From NCBI GenBank assembly GCA_016196825.1, contig JACPWY010000050.1, positions 1-49,236 of the forward strand: a stretch of 49,236 bases of DNA, written 5' to 3'. Within the stretch, counting starts at the first letter, position 1, and each line of letters starts with the position of its first letter. Made by a program: the position numbers and the translations under genes. Source of the stretch: Deltaproteobacteria bacterium (GTDB lineage Bacteria > Bdellovibrionota > FAC87 > UBA2466). Below the pieces are notes generated by a model. It saw only the letters and a list, made by a program, of their open reading frames with translations, was not told where the DNA came from and did not search any database. Of this stretch, positions 17,326 through 26,394 are shown piece after piece.

Positions 17326-17796
17326 ATGACACACGAAGAGCAAAGTCAGTGGATGGCGCAAGCCATCGCGCTTGCCCGCCAGGCCGAGGCTGAGGATGAG
17401 GTCCCGGTGGGAGCTCTGTTGGTTTGTGACGGAAAAGCTCTCGCGGAAGGTAGGAATCAGCGAGAGCGCGCTGGACGAACTCTGGGCCACGCCGAGCTCA
17501 TCGCGCTCGAACACTACAACCAGAAATCGAAATCCTGGCGACTCCCCGAAGGGGCCACACTATTCGTCACGGTGGAGCCGTGCCTTATGTGCACCGGCGC
17601 GATGATCTCCGCGCGCGTGAGCGCGATCTGTTTTGGGTGTGCCGATACCAGGAATGCTGGGCTCTCTCGCGTTCGGCCTTTGATCGAGGAGGGGGTCTTC
17701 GACCACCGGTTTGCCACGATTGTCGAGGGGGTGCGGAAAGAGGAGTGCTCGCGGCTGCTCAGCGACTACTTCAGGAAAAAACGCGGAGCGCTCTAA
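17326..17796 (+). CDS. tadA: tRNA adenosine(34) deaminase TadA
   Basis: A 156-aa zinc deaminase that converts A34 to inosine in tRNA-Arg(ACG). The catalytic HAE is at residues 55-57 and PCLMC at 85-89, which give the His/Cys/Cys zinc site and the catalytic Glu. The length is normal for the family. The end (GCADTRNAG...) matches the substrate-binding loop. No clear ribosome-binding site precedes the ATG. Its 3' end overlaps the convergent small exported-protein gene by 4 nt. Confidence 0.9.
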   Translation: MTHEEQSQWMAQAIALARQAEAEDEVPVGALLVCDGKALAEGRNQRERAGRTLGHAELIALEHYNQKSKSWRLPEGATLFVTVEPCLMCTGAMISARVSAICFGCADTRNAGLSRVRPLIEEGVFDHRFATIVEGVRKEECSRLLSDYFRKKRGAL

Positions 17797-18059
17797 TCCT
17801 CCGTTCGCTGCGCGGCCTGGACGTGGGTGTCCTCGGCTAGATCTTGCGGCCGTGCAGACAATGGAATCTGGAACGTCTCCCGTATAGAGCCTGTCATCGT
17901 GCCGCTACTATCGAGGTAGGGAACCAAACGTTCCTCTTCGGCGTTTAATCCCTCTATTGCCGGCGCCCGATCGATCGCCATCTCGGGATCATCTTCATCC
18001 ACAGCGGCAAATGCCGGCGTCAGGGTCAACAAGGCCACAAGAAAGGCTGTCGTTTTCAT
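17793..18059 (-). CDS. small exported protein
   Basis: An 88-aa product with a clear signal peptide (MKTTAFLVALLTLTPAFAA) and an acidic mature part. No cysteines and no recognised domain. It is downstream of the cupredoxin and rhodanese genes on the same strand (11 nt after the rhodanese stop) and is likely the third gene of that operon. Confidence 0.55.
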   Translation of the reverse strand: MKTTAFLVALLTLTPAFAAVDEDDPEMAIDRAPAIEGLNAEEERLVPYLDSSGTMTGSIRETFQIPLSARPQDLAEDTHVQAAQRTED

Positions 18060-18070
18060 GTCTTCTTATT

Positions 18071-18376
18071 CTAATACCTGGGCACCGAGGAATCGACCGT
18101 TAATGACCAGGCCTCAATGCCACCTTGGATATTCTGGACATTCGTAAAGCCGCTTTGACGCAGAAATCCCACAGCGTGCGCGCTCCGCACGCCGTGGTGG
18201 CACAGGACTGCTATCTCATCATTCGGATTCAGTTCGCCCACCCGCGTCGGCAGATCTCCCAACGGAATGTGCTTCCCACCAATATTGGAGAAGTTCCATT
18301 CCTCTAGCTCGCGCACATCGAGAACGCAGATATTCTCCCCATTTTCGAGCCGGGCCTTCAACTCCTTGGGAGTCAC
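18071..18376 (-). CDS. single-domain rhodanese (GlpE-like)
   Basis: A 101-aa sulfurtransferase domain. Strands VLDVRELEEWNF and GKHIPLGDL precede the active-site loop CHHGVRS (nucleophilic Cys) and the closing GIEAWS. The start is GTG at 18376, which overlaps the TGA of the cupredoxin gene (GTGA). The longer frame to 18433 only reads through the neighbour. No signal peptide is visible, so it is cytoplasmic, unlike both flanking exported products. Confidence 0.82.
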   Translation of the reverse strand: MTPKELKARLENGENICVLDVRELEEWNFSNIGGKHIPLGDLPTRVGELNPNDEIAVLCHHGVRSAHAVGFLRQSGFTNVQNIQGGIEAWSLTVDSSVPRY

Positions 18377-18744
18377 TTGGCCTTGACTTTGACAACAAGC
18401 GTCGCAGCGGCGTGCTTTGGATGGAATTGGCAACCGATGGGGTATTCACCCGGTTTGAGCGACTTCGGAATCGTAACCGGCGCGGGTTCAAATGGCGTGT
18501 TGCGGTTCACCTGACCGGCGATCTTGAGCACTGGAATATTCAAGCCGTGAAAATCGAAACCGCCCTCAAGCTCGTGCGTAGCCCGAAACCGCACCTTCTC
18601 GCCTTGGGTCACCTCGACCTTTTCCGGCATCCAGTGTATGACCTCGCCGACCTTCTCGGTTTTAAGCTCTACGACTCGAGGCTCGGTCTTAGCCGCGAAG
18701 GCTGCAAATGTTACAATCAAAGAAAGAAAGATTATGCTCTTCAT
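18373..18744 (-). CDS. exported cupredoxin-like protein
   Basis: A 123-aa protein with a signal peptide (MKSIIFLSLIVTFAAFA) and a cupredoxin fold. The first copper-ligand region is GFDFHGLNIP, and the second is YPIGCQFHPKHAAATLVVKV (Cys-x2-His with a possible third ligand His). It fits small periplasmic blue-copper or copper-handling proteins of the plastocyanin/azurin type. The start at 18744 is chosen for the signal peptide. It is first in an apparent operon with the rhodanese and a small exported protein. Confidence 0.75.
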   Translation of the reverse strand: MKSIIFLSLIVTFAAFAAKTEPRVVELKTEKVGEVIHWMPEKVEVTQGEKVRFRATHELEGGFDFHGLNIPVLKIAGQVNRNTPFEPAPVTIPKSLKPGEYPIGCQFHPKHAAATLVVKVKAK

Positions 18745-18781
18745 TGGGCGAATACTGACATAAGAATCTCGGAAACGACAA

Positions 18782-19408
18782 GTGGACAAAATCATCTGTC
18801 TAGGCCGTAACTACCCCGAACACGCCAAAGAAATGGGGGGGAATCCCATCGAACGCCCCGTCCTCTTTCTCAAGCCACCGTCGGTGCGTCGCCAGATCGG
18901 AAAAAATGGCGACCGGATCTCAGTCGCGCTTCCGCGCCGTGATTCTTCGGTCCACCCTGAGTGCGAAATCATCGTCTGGATCACCCAGGGCGGGCAGAAT
19001 CTCACTGTCGAGGAGGCGGGGGCCCGCATCGGTTGGGTGACGCTCGGACTCGACGTCACGCTTCGCGATATTCAGGCCACGGCCAAGAAGGCCGGTCACC
19101 CGTGGACCGTTTCCAAGGTTTTCAGGGATTCCGCGATTGTTGGTCCGTGGTTCGCGGTCAGCGAATTTCCGAATTACAAGGAAACTGAGTTCCGTCTGCT
19201 TCAGGGAGAGAAGGCGCGCCAAATCGGCGATCCGGGACAGATGATGTTCTCCCCCGCCGAAGCAATCGCCTACGCGAGCGAAAACTTCCCCCTGAACCCC
19301 GGCGATATTCTCTTCACGGGAACTCCGGCGGGGGTAGGGCCCGTAGTGGCAGGTGATGTTGTTCGCCTTGTCTGGGGGAAGATGAATTATGAGGTGGCCT
19401 GGACTTGA
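18782..19408 (+). CDS. fumarylacetoacetate hydrolase (FAH) family protein
   Basis: A 208-aa FAH-fold hydrolase/decarboxylase. It has the family start KIICLGRNYPEHAKEMG, a metal-binding Glu segment (HPECEIIVWI), DVTLRDIQATAKKAGHPWTVSKVFRDSAIVGPW, and the C-terminal GDILFTGTPAGVGPV. It probably acts on an acylpyruvate-like beta-keto acid, as in the YcgM/FAHD1 subgroup, although the exact substrate is unknown. It starts with GTG. It overlaps the next gene by 4 nt (TTGA). Confidence 0.85.
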   Translation: MDKIICLGRNYPEHAKEMGGNPIERPVLFLKPPSVRRQIGKNGDRISVALPRRDSSVHPECEIIVWITQGGQNLTVEEAGARIGWVTLGLDVTLRDIQATAKKAGHPWTVSKVFRDSAIVGPWFAVSEFPNYKETEFRLLQGEKARQIGDPGQMMFSPAEAIAYASENFPLNPGDILFTGTPAGVGPVVAGDVVRLVWGKMNYEVAWT

Positions 19409-20067
19409 AACGCCACATCGCCATCGTTGACCCCGCCGTTCAACGCCCGGAGCTCAACGCCTTCAATCAGATGAGCCGCCTCTCGCCCGCGCCGCTCACC
19501 TACCACCTGCCCGCAATGCATGGCATGCAGAGCTTGAATCATCAGCCACCCGACACGGTGATGGGAATTGTCGTCTTAGGGAGCTTGGCGAGTGTTCACC
19601 ATAAGGATCCGTGGCAGGTCGAGCTGGGTCAGTGGTTAAAACCCTTTCTCGAATCGGGCACGCCGACCCTGGGGATCTGTTTCGGACATCAATTCATCGC
19701 CTCACTTCTGGGCGGCACCGTCGGCTATGCTCGGCCGGATAAGACGAAATACCAGGGCTGTCGTCAGATTTCATTGAGCGCCAATCCGCTCTGGGACAAC
19801 AAGCCACTTCAAGGCTACCTGTGTGTGTCGCACGAAGAGACGGTCTCGAGCGTGCCTTCGGAGATGGAGATTGTCGGAGTGAGTCAGGAGATTCCCACTG
19901 AAGTCCTCGCCCATAAAAAACTGCCGGTGTGGACGTTTCAGTCGCACCCCGAGGCTACGATGGGATTCTTAGAGCGGCGAAAAATTGATCCGGGGCTACC
20001 CAAACCCTACGAGTTTGGACAGAGACTAGTAAAACTGTTTCTCGAATTCGCCTCTCGGGGGCGATAG
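19405..20067 (+). CDS. class I glutamine amidotransferase-like protein
   Basis: A 220-aa GATase1 domain protein. The nucleophile elbow is GICFGHQFIASLLGG (Cys near 92) and the catalytic His-Glu pair is in FQSHPEAT. It resembles stand-alone GMP-synthase-like amidotransferases that hydrolyse gamma-glutamyl compounds. The start is TTG, overlapping the FAH stop. It is the middle gene of a three-gene operon with the FAH hydrolase and the oxidoreductase. Confidence 0.8.
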   Translation: MKRHIAIVDPAVQRPELNAFNQMSRLSPAPLTYHLPAMHGMQSLNHQPPDTVMGIVVLGSLASVHHKDPWQVELGQWLKPFLESGTPTLGICFGHQFIASLLGGTVGYARPDKTKYQGCRQISLSANPLWDNKPLQGYLCVSHEETVSSVPSEMEIVGVSQEIPTEVLAHKKLPVWTFQSHPEATMGFLERRKIDPGLPKPYEFGQRLVKLFLEFASRGR

Positions 20068-20077
20068 GAGGCAAGCG

Positions 20078-21157
20078 ATGGAAAAGCTGAAAATGGCCAT
20101 TGTGGGGTTGGGAACCAGCGCATCGCAGTGCCACCTCCCCAATCTGCTGAAACGGTCGGATGTGGAGATTGTGGCACTTGCCGATATTTCCGAAGAGCGG
20201 CGAAGCAGCATTCCCACTCTCCTTCCGGAAGCGCGGCTCTACACGGACTATGAATCGCTGCTGGCATCCGAAGCAGGGTTGGATCTGCTGGACATCGCGA
20301 CACCGCCCTACGTCACCGCCGAGATCGCCCGCAGCGCCTTAAGGCAGGGTATTCATGTTTTGTGTGAAACGCCCGTTGGCCTGTCCATGAATAGCACTAA
20401 GACTCTCCTGGATGACGCTCGCCAGGCCGATCGACTGGTCTTCCCGTGTACGACGCTCAGATTCGCGCCCATTCTTCAAATGGCCACGTCTATCATCGAA
20501 TCGGGAATTTTGGGACGCATTCGCTCAGTAACGGTGCAGTCTTTTTTGGGCAGCCTTCCCAGGGGAATCGCCGACTGGCGCCCCGACTGGCGACGTGAGA
20601 ATCGCTTCAGCGGTGGTGGCGTGACTCTGAGCATGGCGAGCGAAATTCTCCCCGTGATTTTCGATTGGCTTGGCGACTCGCCGTTATCGGCGACAGCCAA
20701 GATGACTCGTAATGATAATGATCACGACACTGAGAACACCTGCTCGGCTGTGCTGACATATCCTCAAGGCACCGCCTCGATTCACATGAGCTGGACTGCG
20801 GGGCTAAGCAAATTCCTCGCAACTCTCCACGGCGAAAAGGGCGCACTCGTTATCGACGACGACCGCCTCGAAATCTCCCGCCGTGAAAGCAATGCAGGGC
20901 CATCGTCGGCAGGACACCGCGAAGGTACGCCACCAGCAAATTCTCTCGAGCGCCGAGAGATTCCGTCACAGTGGGTCGATCCCACCCGCGCCACCTGGTT
21001 CGCACCTCTCCTCGATTCATTCCTCAAAACCCTCCGCGGCAACCGCTCCCACGCCGCGCTCCTCGAATCCCATCACGCGTTGATCGTGATAGACGCGCTC
21101 TACCGCTCCGCCGCCTCCCAATCCCGCGAAACGCCAATGACCTGGGATCCCGTGTAG
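20078..21157 (+). CDS. Gfo/Idh/MocA-family oxidoreductase
   Basis: A 359-aa NAD(P)-dependent oxidoreductase. The N-terminal Rossmann fold starts AIVGLGTSASQCHLPNL. LLDIATPPYVTAEIA and the HVLCETPVGLS segment correspond to the conserved EKP-type motif, with Thr replacing the usual Lys (ETP). The C-terminal domain ends with HALIVIDALYRSA. The EKP lysine is normally catalytic, so its loss suggests altered chemistry or a non-redox role. GGAGG lies 7 nt before the ATG. Third gene of the operon with the FAH protein and the amidotransferase. Confidence 0.82.
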   Translation: MEKLKMAIVGLGTSASQCHLPNLLKRSDVEIVALADISEERRSSIPTLLPEARLYTDYESLLASEAGLDLLDIATPPYVTAEIARSALRQGIHVLCETPVGLSMNSTKTLLDDARQADRLVFPCTTLRFAPILQMATSIIESGILGRIRSVTVQSFLGSLPRGIADWRPDWRRENRFSGGGVTLSMASEILPVIFDWLGDSPLSATAKMTRNDNDHDTENTCSAVLTYPQGTASIHMSWTAGLSKFLATLHGEKGALVIDDDRLEISRRESNAGPSSAGHREGTPPANSLERREIPSQWVDPTRATWFAPLLDSFLKTLRGNRSHAALLESHHALIVIDALYRSAASQSRETPMTWDPV

Positions 21158-21202
21158 GGCAGCACCTTCGCTGTTTTGTGAGAGGCCTCACTTCACCCGG
21201 TG

Positions 21203-22279
21203 TCACCCTTCTACTCTCGGATCAAAAATCCAGCCCTTCCTCCGACACATCCGACTCGTCGAGGTAATGGCACCACCCTTCACAGGGCTTCCGACTCCCC
21301 GAGATGACCGGGCCGCCCTGCCTCCGACGGGCCCAAGAGTCTCATGGACCATCGAGTGGTGATGCGAACGCAGCGTGCGCAAGTTTTCCGGCTCATGAGT
21401 ACCACCGATCGAAAGTGGGATGATGTGATGGACATGCGTGAATCGCGTCTCTTCACAACGAGTTCCATCGGATCTCAAATGGGTGCACCTCCCACGATCC
21501 CGAGCGTTCACAATGTGCAAACTCGCCGCCGGGATTTTTTCCGTCACCTGGTCCAATTTGGCACCGAAAAGAGTTCTTGAGACTTGTGATGCCATAGGTA
21601 AAGGGTCATTCGACGTCGCGCCCGCCTTTAATTCACTGAGCGGTGCCGTTTGGTTCCCACTCGCAACTTGCGCAGCCCTCTGCTTCGCCAAACTTCTCTC
21701 GGCCCTCTTCACAGGATCATGTTTCTCAAGATAGCAGTCGGCCATCGCGGCAACCACATCTTCCCAACGAACATTTTCCTTCTGTTTCCCAAGAAGAACT
21801 CGCACTCGATTGAGCTTTTGATCCAATTCCCGGCTGATTCCCAGTTTCATCTCCAGTCGCTCAGCCGAAACCGGCTTGATCATTTCCTGGACGGTTTCTC
21901 TTGGATTGGCCTTCGCCACCTCCAGCTCAAGCGATCGCTGAGAAAGTGTTTTGGCCTTATTCAGCCAATCCTGTTTGTTCGTCCCATTGATGACTCCCGT
22001 TATTTTCTTGGCCATGGAAACGGTGAAATCACCATTTGCCACCGCCGACTTCAATTCCGGAATCTCTTTGGCTTTTCTCGCAACGCTGATGAACTGGAAC
22101 GCCAAAGCATCTGACAACCTCAGCGCCGAAACCGTATAGGCGAACAAGCTCGCATGACCCATCTCTCGATAAACTTTGCGTTCATCCACTCTCTGCAAGG
22201 CATCCAGCAATGCGGCCTCGGCCCGCTTAAAATTCCCTGCACAGCGAAGAGCCTCTCCATGAATCTGCTGAATCGTCAT
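21203..22279 (-). CDS. HNH endonuclease-domain protein (DUF222-like N-terminus)
   Basis: A 358-aa protein with a helical N-terminal region and a C-terminal HNH domain: CTHLRSDGTRCEETRFTHVHHI, then PLSIGGTHEPENLRTLRSHHHSMVHE, with the paired Cys residues and the His-His/Asn/His core. Families of this shape are multicopy in Bdellovibrio-like and actinobacterial genomes and are often linked to mobile DNA. The ATG at 22279 has AGGAGG 7 nt upstream, so the earlier in-frame ATG at 22321 is rejected. Convergent with the oxidoreductase gene. No partner methylase is present. Confidence 0.8.
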   Translation of the reverse strand: MTIQQIHGEALRCAGNFKRAEAALLDALQRVDERKVYREMGHASLFAYTVSALRLSDALAFQFISVARKAKEIPELKSAVANGDFTVSMAKKITGVINGTNKQDWLNKAKTLSQRSLELEVAKANPRETVQEMIKPVSAERLEMKLGISRELDQKLNRVRVLLGKQKENVRWEDVVAAMADCYLEKHDPVKRAERSLAKQRAAQVASGNQTAPLSELKAGATSNDPLPMASQVSRTLFGAKLDQVTEKIPAASLHIVNARDRGRCTHLRSDGTRCEETRFTHVHHIIPLSIGGTHEPENLRTLRSHHHSMVHETLGPVGGRAARSSRGVGSPVKGGAITSTSRMCRRKGWIFDPRVEG

Positions 22280-22501
22280 AACACAACCTCCTGAAACTTC
22301 CATATCATGGGGTTTTGCCATCGATTCTAACGACCGCCATCAAGAAAGAAGGAATCCATTCGACATTTTTCAGAATATATTTCAGGAAGACGGCCGTAAC
22401 CGCAGTAGCGACCAAGAGATTAGATTTTAGAAAAGAGATGCCTCCATGTGCGCACGCCCCTCCAGAATCTCGTCAACAATATTCTCAATCTATTTTTCGA
22501 G

Positions 22502-22587
22502 GGGTCATCAGAAAGATCGAGGCCGGCGCAGCCGCTTTCTTGGCCGCAGCCAAGAATGTCGCAGAGCCTTGATCTTTCTGATGACCC
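22502..22587. repeat. palindromic element with perfect 17-bp arms
   Basis: Arms GGGTCATCAGAAAGATC (22502-22518) and its exact complement (22571-22587) enclose a shorter perfect hairpin, TTCTTGGC-CGCA-GCCAAGAA (about 22537-22556). It lies in the 374-nt region between the HNH gene and the divergent lipoprotein gene. The rest of that region shows no gene. It resembles the elements at 2986 and 14488 in layout but not in sequence. It may be a repeat element or a long hairpin acting on the lipoprotein transcript. Confidence 0.7.
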
Positions 22588-22653
22588 GGCGGGTAATCGA
22601 GGAACACCCGCCCCCCCTTTGCCAAATCCCGCTTTTACCAACATACTTTTCCC

Positions 22654-23346
22654 ATGAAAAAAACGGCCTTGCTCCTCACCCTTGGACTCGTCACCAGTTG
22701 CGCCAATCTTTCCACGCTCCAAACGGCGAGAACGGTCCCCCCAAAAACAATTGAAGGCTTTTTCGGTGGCGGCAGCTACCAGAGTCCGCAATTCAGCGAT
22801 CTCGTCAACAAGGCCACCGGCTCGTCTGAAAAATTGAATCTTCCGTATGTGGAGGTGGGGGCCCGCTACGGCATCATTGATAATCTCGACGTCGGCGCCA
22901 AGATCACTATCATCGGCACCATGGCGGCCGACGCCAAATACCGGTTGCTTTCCCTCGGCGGATTTGACATCGCGACCGGCCTCTCCCTCGGCTACCTCAC
23001 GATTTCGCAAGACACCAAGGCGACGACCGGCTCGACCACGACCGCCACGATCATCGACACGATGGTTCCGCTCTATGTCAGCTTTGAGCCGATTGAATGG
23101 TTTGCGATCTATGCGTCCCCCAAAATTTGGGGGCGCTTCGTCTCGGGCACAACCACGACCTTTGCCACGTTTTATGCCGCCACCGCCGGCGTCAAGCTGG
23201 GCAAAAATTTCGGTGTGATGCTCGAGGCCACCCAGGGGAACTCTCTCGGCGGCGTCGAATTCTCGATGACTCAGGTCAACGCCGCCTTCTTCTTCCAGAT
23301 CAGTCCTCCCGAGGCGGTGAAGCCAGCGGCCGAAAAAGCTTCTTAG
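22654..23346 (+). CDS. lipoprotein / outer-membrane-barrel-like protein
   Basis: A 230-aa protein with a lipoprotein signal peptide (MKKTALLLTLGLVTSCANL, lipobox Cys16). Its mature part is built of alternating strands with many Gly, Thr and Phe residues, and it ends with AAFFFQISPPEA. It is probably an outer-membrane-associated protein. The pattern of residues 40-215 resembles small conserved exported proteins of predatory or deltaproteobacterial lineages, but I do not recognise a named family. Confidence 0.68.
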   Translation: MKKTALLLTLGLVTSCANLSTLQTARTVPPKTIEGFFGGGSYQSPQFSDLVNKATGSSEKLNLPYVEVGARYGIIDNLDVGAKITIIGTMAADAKYRLLSLGGFDIATGLSLGYLTISQDTKATTGSTTTATIIDTMVPLYVSFEPIEWFAIYASPKIWGRFVSGTTTTFATFYAATAGVKLGKNFGVMLEATQGNSLGGVEFSMTQVNAAFFFQISPPEAVKPAAEKAS

Positions 23347-23396
23347 AGCCTATCCCAAAATCCTTTCTACTCGGTGCGGTCAAAATGACCTGGCTC

Positions 23397-24473
23397 TTAG
23401 TATCCCACCCGGCTCCGATGTTCCAAGAGCGCGTCTACAATAGGCCTTGAGAAGTATCGATCGCGCACGTGGGAAGGAACGTTGTCTTTTCCCAGCTGTT
23501 CCTGGAGAAAAATGTAAACATCCGCTTCGAGCAAAGCCCTCCTCATCAGCGGCAGGGATAAATTTTCCTGACTGCCAATGATCGCCTTGAGATCACTCTC
23601 TAGCTCGGCCTGACTGCCGTTCCGGGCCAGGCGACCGTCTCCTTCCAATTTGGTAAGGCACCTCGAAATGGCCCCCTGAAGGTTACCATCTGCCCCTTTT
23701 TGCGCCGCGAGAAGAAGCGGAACCAATCCGGGATCTAAATTGCCATTCAGAATCTCCCACGCAAGCCCAGCCGCCAAATTCTCCCTAATGTGTCCAGCTA
23801 GGTCGCTGGCAAATGCTCGGTCACTGAGTGCATGGCTGACCATCGGAAACCCAGAGGCCTTTTGGTTCACGACTTGCATTTGATGGCCAACCTCCTCAAG
23901 TATTAGCCTAACCCTTTCCCTCTCTATCTCCCCCCTCAATGGATGATTCCGGGGAACCGTATCCGCAATCGAGACCGTGCCGACTCCGATCTCTGAGCCC
24001 ATCTTGGCTGTCTCGGCCTTCAGTCTGGCGTGCGAGAAGGAGGCTAATTGATTCAAAGTGAAAACGAGGGCTTTCGGATCACCCATGAGCTGATCTGCGA
24101 CAGGGCGTGTGATCATATTCCGTTCGATATCCACATGGACATCGTACGCTCCCACTCCAAGCCCTTCGATAAAACCCGTTGTCTCCATCAGCTTGAACGC
24201 ATCATTCCATCGACCCTCATGGGTCGCCTTTCGAACTCGCGCCAGTCGATTGTCCATCTGCTTTAGCGAATCCGCCGCGTAGATTGGGCCCATGTCCTGG
24301 ACCGAAACAAAAATCACACCCTCGATTGCGGGCCCATGCGGTGAACTCCGATAAACAATCATCTCCCCGCGAAAATGCCGAAAGGTCCCACCCTCGCCGC
24401 CGCACTTGGGTTGATCCCCCGCTTCGACTCGCCAAGTCACCAAGGCTGCTATGAGAATCCACACTGGAATCAT
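23397..24473 (-). CDS. exported protein of unknown function
   Basis: A 358-aa protein with a signal peptide (MIPVWILIAALVTWRVEA), a small CGGEGG segment, and a mostly helical remainder. A RLILEEVGHQMQ segment (near 195) resembles the gluzincin-like ExxxH or inverted HxxEE type, but the HExxH motif is absent. It is not called a protease. Its start codon abuts the promoter region of the divergent SRP RNA. Convergent with the lipoprotein gene. Confidence 0.6.
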   Translation of the reverse strand: MIPVWILIAALVTWRVEAGDQPKCGGEGGTFRHFRGEMIVYRSSPHGPAIEGVIFVSVQDMGPIYAADSLKQMDNRLARVRKATHEGRWNDAFKLMETTGFIEGLGVGAYDVHVDIERNMITRPVADQLMGDPKALVFTLNQLASFSHARLKAETAKMGSEIGVGTVSIADTVPRNHPLRGEIERERVRLILEEVGHQMQVVNQKASGFPMVSHALSDRAFASDLAGHIRENLAAGLAWEILNGNLDPGLVPLLLAAQKGADGNLQGAISRCLTKLEGDGRLARNGSQAELESDLKAIIGSQENLSLPLMRRALLEADVYIFLQEQLGKDNVPSHVRDRYFSRPIVDALLEHRSRVGY

Positions 24474-24501
24474 TGACCTTAATTATAAGCCAGAATAAAC
24501 C
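24473..24501 (+). promoter_or_regulatory. candidate sigma-70 promoter of the SRP RNA gene
   Basis: TTGACC at 24473-24478 as the -35 element is followed, about 17 nt later, by an AATAAA/TAAACC stretch (24494-24501) as a weak -10. This would place the transcript start at about 24506-24512, where the SRP RNA begins. The assignment rests on spacing and the -35 match only. Confidence 0.4.
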
Positions 24502-24511
24502 TAGGCCATAC

Positions 24512-24606
<95 letters not shown>

Positions 24607-24630
24607 TCCTTTTTTTCGGTAGCCCAGCCT

Positions 24631-26394
24631 ATGGAATACTTAGCCATTGCCAGAAAATGGCGGCCTCAGGAATTCGGCGATCTTGTGGGGCAGGCCCATG
24701 TTGTCCAGACTCTGAAGAACGCCATCCGTTTGGGACGCGTGTCGCATGCCTACCTTTTTTGCGGCGCGCGCGGCGTCGGTAAGACGAGTGTCGCGCGTAT
24801 TTTCGCTAAGAGTCTGCGTTGCACTCAGCCCATCGATGGCGTCGCTTGCCACAAGTGCACCGAGTGCATTGCGATCGCCGAGAGCCGTTCGGTCGATGTG
24901 GTCGAGATCGACGGCGCCTCCAATAACGGCGTCGAGGCGGTGAGAAGCCTGCGCGAAAATGTGGCTTACGGCGCCGCGACTGGCGCCTATAAGATTTACA
25001 TCATCGATGAAGTGCACATGCTTTCGCTGAGCGCCTTCAACGCACTTCTTAAGACACTCGAAGAGCCACCGCCCTATGTCGTTTTCATTTTCGCCACGAC
25101 CGAGGTTCAGAAGATCCCGCAGACGATCCTGTCGCGGTGTCAGCGCTTTGAGTTTCGCCGGCTCACGCAGGGGCAGATCGTCGAACGCCTGAATCAGGTG
25201 CTGACAGCCGAGCAGATCACACTTTCCGAAGAAGGGGTGCGGCTGCTCGCAAGCCACGCCGATGGCAGCCTCCGGGATGGTTTGTCGCTTTTGGATCAGG
25301 TCCTCTCCTATTTTGGCCCCTCCGGAAACCGCACCTTTGATGAAGCAGCAGTGGTAGAAGCGCTCGGTGTTCATGGCACCGCCGAAATCCGGGGTTTTTT
25401 GAGTGATGTCCTGGGGAAGAATATCCCCGGCCTCCTCACCCGGATCGAGACGGCCTACGTCTCGGGAATGGATCTGAAAAATTTTGCAGAGCACTGCCTG
25501 GAAGATCTGCGCCTGCTCTATCTCGTCGTCCTCGCCCGCGACGCACGCTCCGGCCTTTCCAGTGAATCACTCGATATTTCGCCACAGCACCTGATCGATC
25601 TCCAAAAAATCGCCGAGCATACAGAGCTCGTCGCCATCGAACGGATGGCCCAGATACTCTCCAAGACTATTGACCAACTCGGCTGGTGCGCCCAGCCCCG
25701 TTTTGCCCTCGAAATGGCGGCGGTCCGGATGACAAAGCTGGATCGCTTGGAGGAGATGGAATCGTTCGAGGCGCTACCCACAGCCGCGGCTTCCGCTGGA
25801 CCGGCGGCGGGGCAACCAACGGCCGCCCCGGCTCCCATCGTGCGCCATTCTCAGCCGCCGCAAAATTTTCGGCCGGCACCAACACCCGCTCCAACGGGAG
25901 CCCAGCGGCCCACCGGCCCGCCCAACTTTTCCGAGTCTCGTGAGGTGCAAGGCGATCCACGCGATCCCAGAAACGAGATGCGTTCCGCGAGCGCCGACCC
26001 CCAGACCGCCTGGAAGGGTTTTGTCGAGACCGTGATCAAGAAGCGGCCTCTTTTAGGTGCGCTCCTCTATCACGCCAATTTTGAGATCACGACCGAGGGA
26101 AATGCCCGCACCATCACACTCGCCTTCCCGGCCGGCAGCTTTTATGAACGCCAAGCCTCCGAAGGAAAAAATCGCAAAGAGATCGAAGACAATCTAAAGA
26201 CCTTCTTCGGCCCCAGCACCCACTTCATTCTCAATAATGAACCCTTGCGCGCTCGGCCCAGCCTCGAGGCCGCGCGCATGGAAGAGGAGAAGAAACTGCG
26301 GGATGAGGCCCTGAGCCACCCATCGGTTTTGAAGACCAAAGAGATCTTCCAGGCCGAGGTGATCGAGGTTAATCTGGAAAACCGAGATGGCTAA
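24631..26394 (+). CDS. dnaX: DNA polymerase III subunit gamma/tau
   Basis: A 587-aa clamp-loader ATPase. The conserved start is EYLAIARKWRPQEFGDLVGQ, the P-loop GARGVGKT is at about 45-52, and the zinc-binding cysteines are C64, C73, C76 and C79. Walker B is YIIDEVHMLS, and sensor and Arg-finger segments (TILSRCQRFEF) follow. A Pro/Ala-rich linker (about 380-470) leads to a C-terminal tau-like domain. It loads the beta clamp on DNA. Overlaps recR by 8 nt with no ybaB/ebfC gene between, unlike the usual dnaX-ybaB-recR order. Confidence 0.95.
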   Translation: MEYLAIARKWRPQEFGDLVGQAHVVQTLKNAIRLGRVSHAYLFCGARGVGKTSVARIFAKSLRCTQPIDGVACHKCTECIAIAESRSVDVVEIDGASNNGVEAVRSLRENVAYGAATGAYKIYIIDEVHMLSLSAFNALLKTLEEPPPYVVFIFATTEVQKIPQTILSRCQRFEFRRLTQGQIVERLNQVLTAEQITLSEEGVRLLASHADGSLRDGLSLLDQVLSYFGPSGNRTFDEAAVVEALGVHGTAEIRGFLSDVLGKNIPGLLTRIETAYVSGMDLKNFAEHCLEDLRLLYLVVLARDARSGLSSESLDISPQHLIDLQKIAEHTELVAIERMAQILSKTIDQLGWCAQPRFALEMAAVRMTKLDRLEEMESFEALPTAAASAGPAAGQPTAAPAPIVRHSQPPQNFRPAPTPAPTGAQRPTGPPNFSESREVQGDPRDPRNEMRSASADPQTAWKGFVETVIKKRPLLGALLYHANFEITTEGNARTITLAFPAGSFYERQASEGKNRKEIEDNLKTFFGPSTHFILNNEPLRARPSLEAARMEEEKKLRDEALSHPSVLKTKEIFQAEVIEVNLENRDG

